Source: Klebsiella pneumoniae
GTDB lineage: Bacteria; Pseudomonadota; Gammaproteobacteria; Pseudomonadales; Pseudohongiellaceae
Direction of reading: 5' to 3'
Length of the DNA: 6,318 bases
NCBI GenBank assembly: GCA_945869725.1
Contig: CAMBPO010000097.1
Span: 1 to 6,318, forward strand
In this document: positions 1 through 5,369 of the stretch, piece after piece
Layout of the letters: each line of letters starts with the position of its first letter
Numbering within the stretch: the stretch's first letter is position 1
The notes under the pieces: model-generated
Databases searched by the model: none
What the model was told of the DNA's origin: nothing
The model's input: the letters and a program-made list of their open reading frames with translations, nothing else
Translations under genes and position numbers: made by a program

Positions 1-672
1 ATTGGCAACCATGCGCTGGTCAAACATCGCAAAGATAACGGTGAACGTGTGGCTGAATGGTTTGGTCCGCGTGATGGCGCCATCATCCACCTGAACGCTG
101 GGTGGGTAGATGGCAATCGCCTGGTGCTGGCGCACTCCAACTTCCCGCACTTGCCGATGGCCAGTTCACTGGAGATTTATGACACCCGTACCTTGCAGCC
201 GATAGAGACCTACAGTTTCGGCATCCGCCTGGGTTCCCTTACCTGGGCCGTGCGCCACAATGGATTCTGGTGGGCATGTTTTGCCAACTACAACGACAAC
301 GGAACAACACCGGGCTTTGACCAGCGCTGGACCTATCTCAGCAAGTTTGATGACAACTGGCAGCAACTGGAGTCGTGGCTGTTCCCGCCCCAAGTGGTTG
401 CCACTTGGGGCGACAGTGCCAGCTCAGGCGGTGATTGGGGTGATGATGGTCTGCTCTACGTGACCGGCCACGACGCTGCTGAGTTATACGTGCTGCGCCT
501 GCCCAAACAAGGCGTGACGCTGGAATACATCACCGCCATCGACGTGCCCTTTGAGGGCCAGTCATGGGCCTGGGATCGCAGCGTTCCCGGCGAGCGCATC
601 ATCTACGGCATCAGCCGCGCCCGACAGGAAGTGATTGTCGCGCGTATCCCGGAAGTGCCGACCGGGCTTTGA
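1..672 (+). CDS. Unrecognised Trp-rich protein, 3' part only (possible beta-propeller)
   Basis: The reading frame is open from the first base, so the gene begins upstream of the window. A GTG at 49 could be read as a start, but the 16 codons before it are open and fit the same protein, and I see no convincing Shine-Dalgarno there. The visible 223 residues end in a TGA stop at 670-672. The protein is rich in tryptophan (12 in the visible part, including a WW pair) and in short alternating beta-like segments with repeated G-x-L-Y/W patterns. Examples are LEIYDTRTLQPIETYSF and the near-C-terminal IIYGISRARQEVIVARI. This suggests a propeller-type fold, but I do not recognise a family and see no catalytic motif. 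It faces the liv-type operon convergently, so it need not be functionally related. That it is a real gene is fairly certain; its function is unknown. Confidence 0.75.
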   Translation: MGNHALVKHRKDNGERVAEWFGPRDGAIIHLNAGWVDGNRLVLAHSNFPHLPMASSLEIYDTRTLQPIETYSFGIRLGSLTWAVRHNGFWWACFANYNDNGTTPGFDQRWTYLSKFDDNWQQLESWLFPPQVVATWGDSASSGGDWGDDGLLYVTGHDAAELYVLRLPKQGVTLEYITAIDVPFEGQSWAWDRSVPGERIIYGISRARQEVIVARIPEVPTGL

Positions 673-686
673 CTCTTGGAGACCCA

Positions 687-738
687 GGGGACGGAGGAAT
701 GACAGGGTGATTTATCACCCTGTTGTTGCTCCGTCCCC
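687..738. repeat. REP-like palindrome, unit 1
   Basis: The outer arms GGGGACGGAG (687-696) and CTCCGTCCCC (729-738) are perfect inverted repeats. The inner arms ACAGGGTGAT (702-711) and ATCACCCTGT (714-723) are also perfect. Between them lie one G/G mismatch (697/728), two A-T pairs and two G-T wobbles, so about 25 positions per arm pair around a very tight loop. GGGGACGGAG palindromes resemble, from memory, the REP sequences linked to REP-associated tyrosine transposases (RAYTs) in Proteobacteria; that link is not proven here. No transposase gene is in the window. Confidence 0.8.
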
Positions 739-743
739 TTTTT
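687..743 (+). terminator. Probable rho-independent terminator for the + strand gene
   Basis: The unit 1 stem, 14 nt after the stop of the upstream + strand gene, has a GC-rich base and is followed directly by TTTTT (739-743). That is the classical intrinsic terminator layout, read on the + strand. The long two-part stem is larger than usual, so this is probably a REP element serving as a terminator. Confidence 0.55.
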
Positions 744-758
744 CGGAGCAAATTAGCC

Positions 759-815
759 GAGTAATGGAAAGGGGACGGAGCAATCTGCGATTCCTCCGTC
801 CCCGTTCCATTACTC
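759..815. repeat. REP-like palindrome, unit 2, overlapping a stop codon
   Basis: The core arms GGGGACGGAG (771-780) and CTCCGTCCCC (794-803) are perfect. Inside them AATC (782-785) pairs with GATT (789-792) around a 3-nt loop. Outside them GAGTAATGGA (759-768) pairs perfectly with TCCATTACTC (806-815). Only the 770/804 and 781/793 positions are mismatched, giving a stem of about 25 pairs. The right arm contains the last Glu codon and TAA stop (810-812) of the convergent substrate-binding protein gene. The unit lies in inverted orientation relative to unit 1. Confidence 0.8.
768..803 (-). terminator. Probable terminator of the liv-type operon
   Basis: Read on the - strand, the GGGGACGGAG stem of unit 2 starts 6 nt after the TAA stop of the substrate-binding protein gene. 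It is followed only by TTTCC, so the U-tract is short. A second strong hairpin (738-687) follows downstream. Termination here is likely by position, but the intrinsic signal is weaker on this strand than on the other. Confidence 0.4.
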
Positions 816-1973
816 CAGCACCTCAATCGTGCTCCAGCGGCCATTGCGGACCTGGGAGAGTATGATGCCGCTAGTGGCGCCATGTTTTTCGGCGTTAATC
901 AGCACGTCGACGCCGGTCACGGGGTCGGAGTAGTTGAGGGTTTCCATGGCGGCAAGGAAGTTTCCCGTGGTGAGGTCAGGACCGGCGGCTTCAAGGCCAC
1001 GCAGCATAACTTCGGTGCCGATACGGCCCAGCACTGCCCCGGTGCTCGGGAACTCTCCATATTGAGCCTCAAAGGCGCTGATCCACGCGGCTGTTTCCGG
1101 GCTATCACGACGTTCTTCGATATCGGGCCAACCGGAGGCGGCATACATACCTTCGGTGCTGCCGCCCGGTGCAGCGGCGATAACGGTATGGAAACCGGCC
1201 TGCGAGACTATAAACTTCACATCATCCCAGCCCATGTCACGTGCTGTGGCAGCCACCGTCATGATGGGTCGGACTGCCAGTGCCAGCGCAATCAACTCGC
1301 AATTTGCGGCACGCAGGCGTGACAGCGCGCCGGTGAACTCACTTTCATCCTGACGGTGCTGCGTTGCTTCTGCCAGACGCATTGACGGGTTGGCGGCGGT
1401 GTAATCCTGCACAGCACGGTTCACTTCCTCACCAAAGTCAGAGGGGATATACATCACACACAGATTAGTAACACTGTGCTCGTCCACAATGTGGTCAATG
1501 CCGGCGGTAATGGCCTCGTAGTAGTCAGCACCAAAGGCAAACCGGCGGGAGAAATCGCCTTCAGAGAGCATCTGCCCGGACAGCGCCAGTGGCATGATAT
1601 TGGGTACGCTATTACGATCCATCAGCGGGAACGACGCCAGATTGTGCGGTGTGCCCAGACTCAGCAGCATGGCAAACACGTTGTCACTCTGCACCAGCTT
1701 GTTATTGTTCTGCACTGCGCGCGGCACCTGATACGCGTGATCTTCAACAATGTAACGGATGGTGCGGCCGTGAATTCCCCCATTGCTGTTAACTTCGTCA
1801 ATCATCATCTGCGCTGCACGGGTGCCGGGCACCGAGAAAGTTGCAAACGGGCCGGACATATCATGATTGCCACCGATAATGATTTCGGTATCGGTGACAC
1901 CGCGCACCTGTTCAGCCGATTCTCCGCAAGCAACCAGTACCAGTGCCGCGGCCAGGGTCAAGAGCTTTTTCAT
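810..1973 (-). CDS. Branched-chain-amino-acid-type ABC transporter substrate-binding lipoprotein (LivK-like)
   Basis: This 387-residue protein belongs by pattern to the type I periplasmic binding proteins of the HAAT transporters (Peripla_BP_6-like), which capture a ligand outside the inner membrane and deliver it to LivH/LivM. Residues 1-16 form a lipoprotein signal: two lysines, a hydrophobic stretch and lipobox L13-V14-A15-C16. The mature domain begins near residue 27 with TDTEIIIGGNHDMSGPFA, the usual opening strand and GP turn of the family, followed by the helix AAQMMIDEVNSNGGIHGR (about 53-70) and a GTPHN segment at 107-111. The length fits the family. Gly at +2 after Cys gives no Asp inner-membrane retention signal, so outer-membrane sorting is possible. 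The start is supported by AGGAG 6 nt upstream of ATG. It is the last operon gene, 46 nt after the acyl-CoA synthetase. The ligand is unknown; the linked synthetase argues for a carboxylic acid rather than leucine. Confidence 0.9.
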   Translation of the reverse strand: MKKLLTLAAALVLVACGESAEQVRGVTDTEIIIGGNHDMSGPFATFSVPGTRAAQMMIDEVNSNGGIHGRTIRYIVEDHAYQVPRAVQNNNKLVQSDNVFAMLLSLGTPHNLASFPLMDRNSVPNIMPLALSGQMLSEGDFSRRFAFGADYYEAITAGIDHIVDEHSVTNLCVMYIPSDFGEEVNRAVQDYTAANPSMRLAEATQHRQDESEFTGALSRLRAANCELIALALAVRPIMTVAATARDMGWDDVKFIVSQAGFHTVIAAAPGGSTEGMYAASGWPDIEERRDSPETAAWISAFEAQYGEFPSTGAVLGRIGTEVMLRGLEAAGPDLTTGNFLAAMETLNYSDPVTGVDVLINAEKHGATSGIILSQVRNGRWSTIEVLE

Positions 1974-1979
1974 GGTTTT

Positions 1980-1984
1980 CTCCT
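1980..1984 (-). promoter_or_regulatory. Strong Shine-Dalgarno for the binding-protein gene
   Basis: On the - strand AGGAG stands 6 nt before the ATG at 1973-1971. It is the best ribosome-binding site in the window, fitting the need for more binding protein than transporter subunits. The 46-nt gap it sits in (1974-2019) also contains TTGACA (2013-2008), but no matching -10 box at proper spacing, so I do not call an internal promoter. Confidence 0.7.
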
Positions 1985-2019
1985 GCGGTTTGTGGCCGCC
2001 TTGATAGTGTCAACAAATC

Positions 2020-3831
2020 TCAGTACATGGAATCAATCAGGTTTTTGTGTTTCTTCTCCACCAGCGAGCGTTTTAATTTCATGGTGGCCGTCAGTTCGTC
2101 GTCCTCGGCGGTCAGCAGCACATCGATCAGGCGGAAGTATTTGATCTGCTCAACCTGCGCAAATGCGCGATTGGTGTCGGCAATGATGGTGTCGATCAGC
2201 TCGAGCACTTCCTGTGCGCGGCACAGCGAGGCAAAATCAGAAAACGGCACCTGCCGGTCTTGCGCATATTTTTCGACATTTTCCTGATCAATCATGATCA
2301 GGCAGGTCAGATACTTACGCTTGTCGCCTATCACCACGGCATCAGCAATATACGGCGAGAACTTCAGTCGGCTTTCGATTTCTGCCGGCGTAATGTTTTT
2401 GCCGCCTGCGGTGATGATTATGTCCTTGATACGCCCGGTGATGGTGAGCATGTCATTCTCAAAGCGCCCGGTGTCCCCTGTATGCAACCAGCCATCGCGG
2501 ATATCCTCAGCAGTCTTTTCGGGTTTGCGCCAGTAGCCGGCAAACACGTTGCCACCGCGCAGCAGAATCTCACCAGTATCTGAGATGCGCACCTCGGTAC
2601 CCGGCAACGCATAACCCACCGTGCCAATCTGATAACGGGTGTGAGTATTCAGTGTCATCACACCAGAGCTTTCGGTCATGCCATAACCTTCGTACAACGG
2701 CACCCCAATGGCATGAAACCAGCGGATCAATTCCGGTGAGATCGGCGCCGCACCGGTGGTGGCACGGCGGATGCGCGCCATACCTATCAGGTCGCGCACA
2801 TTACGCAGTACCAGCAGGTTCCATAACTGATAACGCAACTTTGTCAGCAGTGTTGGTTTTTCAGAAGCCTGAAATGCCATTCCAGCGGCAATCGCCTGAT
2901 CAAATGCCCACCGTCCAAAACCGGTGGCGTCAGTTCTCATATTATTTAACGAGCTGTAAATTTTTTCCCACAGGCGCGGCACCGCGGTAAATGTGTGAGG
3001 TGACACCTCACGCAGATTATCAAACACCGTTTCTGGGCTTTCAGCAAAGTTGACCTTACTGCCCTTGTGTATGGGAATCTCAACTGAGATCAGCCGCTCC
3101 AGAATATGACACAGCGGCAGGAAACACAGTTGTTCGTCCTGCTCAGTGACATCCAGCATGCCTTCCACGGACTTGATCTGAAACAGGATATTGCGGTGCG
3201 AAATCATGGCGCCCTTGGGCATGCCGGTGGTACCCGAGGTATAAATCAGCATACGGATATCATTCGGCTGGCATTTGGCGATTTCGCTGCTGAAGCGCTG
3301 CTCGGCGTCCGCGGTGTCGCCCAGTGCATACAGCTCATCCAGAAACATCACCATAGGATCGCTGAAGTCGCGCAAACCGTCACGCTCAAACACAATCACT
3401 TTGCGCAGGCCCGGCACCCGTTCGCGGATCGCCAGATACTTGTCCAGCTGTTCGTCATTTTCCACAAACAAAAATGTTGAGCCACTGTCGTTGATCAGGT
3501 AGGCCAGTTGTTCCGCGCTGTCAGTGGTGTAAATGCCGTTACTGATGCCGCCAGCACCACAAATGCCCAGATCGCAGTACAGCCATTCCTTGTTGTCCTC
3601 ACTGAGGATGGACGCCGCTTCCCCACGCTGTAATCCCAAGGTCAGCAAGGCATTTCCGACTGAACGCGCGCGCTGGTAATAATCCTGCCAGCTGTGACTC
3701 TGCCAGATGCCCAGGTGTTTCTCGCGGTGCGCGATGCGCGTGCCACGTGCCAGGCAGTTCTTGCGCCACAACGCAATCAGCGTGTTGCAGCCATCAATCT
3801 CGATCAGGTTATTATCCACAGTGTTGTTCAT
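2020..3831 (-). CDS. AMP-forming acyl-CoA synthetase, long-chain (FadD15-like) type
   Basis: This 603-residue adenylate-forming enzyme should activate a carboxylic acid with ATP to an acyl-AMP and then form the CoA thioester, in the cytosol or at the inner membrane. All core motifs are intact: the phosphate loop YTSGTTGMPKG (197-207), YGMTE (383-387), GWLHTGD (447-453), the hinge GRIKD (466-470) followed by GGKN (476-479), and the C-terminal TMKLKR (583-588), where K585 is the likely catalytic lysine. FLPLCHILER (237-246) and VPRLWEKIY (284-292) are typical of the bacterial long-chain group, and the length fits. The frame is open further, to an ATG at 3918, but that would add 29 residues lying entirely inside livF. 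I chose the ATG at 3831, which follows the livF TGA by 1 nt. No clear Shine-Dalgarno precedes it, so translation is probably coupled to livF. The substrate cannot be read from sequence; a fatty or aromatic acid imported by the same operon is plausible. Confidence 0.92.
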   Translation of the reverse strand: MNNTVDNNLIEIDGCNTLIALWRKNCLARGTRIAHREKHLGIWQSHSWQDYYQRARSVGNALLTLGLQRGEAASILSEDNKEWLYCDLGICGAGGISNGIYTTDSAEQLAYLINDSGSTFLFVENDEQLDKYLAIRERVPGLRKVIVFERDGLRDFSDPMVMFLDELYALGDTADAEQRFSSEIAKCQPNDIRMLIYTSGTTGMPKGAMISHRNILFQIKSVEGMLDVTEQDEQLCFLPLCHILERLISVEIPIHKGSKVNFAESPETVFDNLREVSPHTFTAVPRLWEKIYSSLNNMRTDATGFGRWAFDQAIAAGMAFQASEKPTLLTKLRYQLWNLLVLRNVRDLIGMARIRRATTGAAPISPELIRWFHAIGVPLYEGYGMTESSGVMTLNTHTRYQIGTVGYALPGTEVRISDTGEILLRGGNVFAGYWRKPEKTAEDIRDGWLHTGDTGRFENDMLTITGRIKDIIITAGGKNITPAEIESRLKFSPYIADAVVIGDKRKYLTCLIMIDQENVEKYAQDRQVPFSDFASLCRAQEVLELIDTIIADTNRAFAQVEQIKYFRLIDVLLTAEDDELTATMKLKRSLVEKKHKNLIDSMY

Positions 3832-3832
3832 A

Positions 3833-4603
3833 TCAGCGCCAGGTCTTTTTGCGTTTCCAGCGTTTTTCGCCGCGGTCACCACTGCTGCCGTGACCCAGGT
3901 AGAACTCGCGGATATCATCGGAATTGAGTAATTTTTCTGCGCTGCCGGCCATCACAATGCGGCCGATCTCCAGCACATAACCATAATCTGCCGCCTGCAG
4001 CGCCACCTGCGCATTTTGCTCAACCAGCAGGATGGTGACACCCTGTTCGCGGTTAAGGCGGCGCACAATGGTAAAAATTTCCTGCACCAGCAGCGGTGAC
4101 AAACCCAGCGAGGGTTCATCCAGCAACATCAGCGTTGGCCGCGACATCAGGCCACGACCAATAGACAACATCTGCTGCTGACCGCCCGACAGGGTGCCAG
4201 CAGGCTGATTGCGCCGCTCACGCAGGATGGGGAAATAGTCATAGACCATCTCGATGTCTTTGGCGATTTCAGCGCGGTCATTGCGCGTGTAGGCGCCCAT
4301 TGCCAGATTTTCTGCCACGGTCAGAAAGGGAAACACTTCCCTGCCCTCCGGCACATGCGCCAGACCTTTTTTCACCAGCTCATCGGGTTCTTTGCCATCA
4401 ATACGATCGCCGTGAAACAGGATCACACCTTTGTTGGGCGACAGCGCCCCGGACACGGTTTTCATCAGCGTGGTTTTGCCAGCGCCGTTGGCACCCAGGA
4501 TGGTGACAATCTGGCCCTGCGGCACTTCAATGGACACACCGCGCAGCGCCATCACCGGACCGTAGAAGGTCTCCAGGTTGCGGACTTCCAGCACGTTATT
4601 CAT
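3833..4603 (-). CDS. livF: HAAT-family ABC transporter ATPase LivF
   Basis: One of the two cytoplasmic ATPases of the importer, 256 residues from the chosen start. Walker A is GANGAGKT (37-44), the ABC signature LSGGQ (138-142), and Walker B LMLLDEP (158-164). The family-typical VEQN (194-197) carries Gln where most ABC ATPases have the switch His. VPEGREVFPFLTVAENL (84-100) is a strong LivF hallmark. The frame extends to an ATG at 4633, but the ATG at 4603 is preferred: it has AGGA 5 nt upstream, begins with the usual short N-terminus, and overlaps the livG stop by 8 nt (ATGAATAA). After YLG (235-237), where LivF proteins usually end, there is a tail of about 19 residues rich in Lys and Arg. 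This tail is unusual and of unknown purpose. The stop lies 1 nt before the synthetase start. Confidence 0.93.
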   Translation of the reverse strand: MNNVLEVRNLETFYGPVMALRGVSIEVPQGQIVTILGANGAGKTTLMKTVSGALSPNKGVILFHGDRIDGKEPDELVKKGLAHVPEGREVFPFLTVAENLAMGAYTRNDRAEIAKDIEMVYDYFPILRERRNQPAGTLSGGQQQMLSIGRGLMSRPTLMLLDEPSLGLSPLLVQEIFTIVRRLNREQGVTILLVEQNAQVALQAADYGYVLEIGRIVMAGSAEKLLNSDDIREFYLGHGSSGDRGEKRWKRKKTWR

Positions 4604-5369
4604 GGTTTTCCTGCTTGCCCAGATAGGCTTCAATCACTCGCGGGTCAGCCTGCACCTGCGCCGAGGTGCCCAGCGCCAGCGCTTTACCTTCTGCAACCGC
4701 CAGCACCCGTGTTGATACGCGGGAGACCAGGCTCATGTCATGCTCCACCATCAATACGGTCAGCCCCAGATCCTTTTGCATGTCCTCGATCCACCAGGCC
4801 ATGTCGATGGTTTCTTCCACACTGAGGCCAGAAGCCGGCTCATCGAGCAGAATCAGTTTGGGCTCGGACGACAAGGCACGGGCAATCTCCACCAGTTTGC
4901 GCACACCGTAGGGCAATCCGGCGATGAGCTTGTCGCGGTAGGCCGCCAGCTCCAGAAAGTCGATCACCTCTTCAACAATGCGGCGGTCTTCACGTTCGGC
5001 GCTGCGCACTTTAGGCAAAAACAGCATGTCCTCATACCAGCGTGTGCGACGGCGCGAATGCCGTCCAATCAACAGATTCTGCAGTACCGAGGAATGGTCA
5101 AACAGTTCAATATTTTGAAAGGTACGGGCGATGCCGATGCCGGCAATATCGTGTGCCGGCAGGCGGGTGATTTCACGACCATCAAACACAATGCGCCCGG
5201 CCGTGGGTTCATACAGCCGGCTGATCAGGTTAAAAATGGTGGACTTGCCGGCACCGTTGGGACCGACGATGGTGAACACCTCGCCGGGCTCCACAGTAAA
5301 ACTGATGTTATCGACGGCCTTGACACCGCCAAAGTGGATCGATAATCCCTCAACCTGCAGCAGGCTCAT
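4596..5369 (-). CDS. livG: HAAT-family ABC transporter ATPase LivG
   Basis: The second ATPase of the importer, 257 residues, the usual size. Walker A is GPNGAGKS (36-43), the Q-loop Gln is Q85 in ARTFQNIELF, Walker B is LILLDEP (172-178), and the switch histidine is H210 in MVEHDM. The signature position reads LPYGVRK (152-158) instead of LSGGQ; LivG proteins commonly have a degenerate xxYGxxR signature, so this is a variant within the family rather than a defect. GLSVEET (181-187) after Walker B is also typical. The ATG at 5369 overlaps the livM stop by 4 nt (ATGA), and GGAG (5381-5378) lies 8 nt upstream. It should pair with LivF and dock onto LivM and an off-window LivH. Confidence 0.95.
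   Translation of the reverse strand: MSLLQVEGLSIHFGGVKAVDNISFTVEPGEVFTIVGPNGAGKSTIFNLISRLYEPTAGRIVFDGREITRLPAHDIAGIGIARTFQNIELFDHSSVLQNLLIGRHSRRRTRWYEDMLFLPKVRSAEREDRRIVEEVIDFLELAAYRDKLIAGLPYGVRKLVEIARALSSEPKLILLDEPASGLSVEETIDMAWWIEDMQKDLGLTVLMVEHDMSLVSRVSTRVLAVAEGKALALGTSAQVQADPRVIEAYLGKQENHE
4609..4612 (-). promoter_or_regulatory. Shine-Dalgarno that decides the livF start
   Basis: AGGA on the - strand, inside the last codons of livG, lies 5 nt before the ATG at 4603-4601. The context AGGAAAACCATG closely resembles AGGAGAAAACCATG before the binding-protein gene. It favours this ATG over the one 30 nt upstream. Confidence 0.65.

Larger units (their letters stand above)
687..803. repeat. BIME-like pair of inverted REP units
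   Basis: The two palindromes are polar: one arm continues GGAG-GAAT and the other GGAG-CAA. Unit 1 has the GAAT arm on the left, unit 2 has it on the right. As a result GGGGACGGAGGAAT (687-700) and ATTCCTCCGTCCCC (790-803) form a 14-bp perfect inverted repeat. TTGCTCCGTCCCCTTT (726-741) and AAAGGGGACGGAGCAA (768-783) form a 16-bp one. The spacer holds a third, partial motif, CGGAGCAA at 744-751. This nested arrangement is what a two-unit BIME (bacterial interspersed mosaic element) looks like. The name is an inference from architecture, since genome-wide copies cannot be checked here. Confidence 0.6.

Noticed and set aside
2008..2013. TTGACA on the - strand in the gap before the binding-protein gene, as a -35 box of an internal promoter
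   Set aside because: No acceptable -10 hexamer occurs 16-18 nt downstream; the region is GC-rich up to the ribosome-binding site.
1476..2144. 222-codon open frame on the + strand opposite the binding-protein and synthetase genes
   Set aside because: It is antisense to two well-supported genes, has low-complexity shadow-like composition and no recognisable motif or ribosome-binding site.
3832..3918. 29-residue N-terminal extension of the acyl-CoA synthetase from the ATG at 3918
   Set aside because: It lies wholly within livF coding sequence, has Ala/Thr/Lys composition unlike the family, and the ATG at 3831 just after the livF stop gives the normal N-terminus.
4013..4024. Gln in place of the switch His in LivF (VEQN) as a loss-of-function change
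   Set aside because: VEQN is the normal sequence of the LivF family.
4604..4633. 10-residue N-terminal extension of LivF from the ATG at 4633
   Set aside because: It would overlap livG by 38 nt, while the ATG at 4603 has an AGGA at proper spacing and matches the usual LivF beginning.
4896..4916. LPYGVRK in LivG as a broken ABC signature
   Set aside because: LivG proteins commonly have a degenerate signature at this place, and all other nucleotide-binding motifs are intact.
4740..5345. 201-codon open frame on the + strand opposite livG
   Set aside because: It lies entirely antisense to a gene with full family motifs, and its His/Gln-rich product is typical of a shadow frame.
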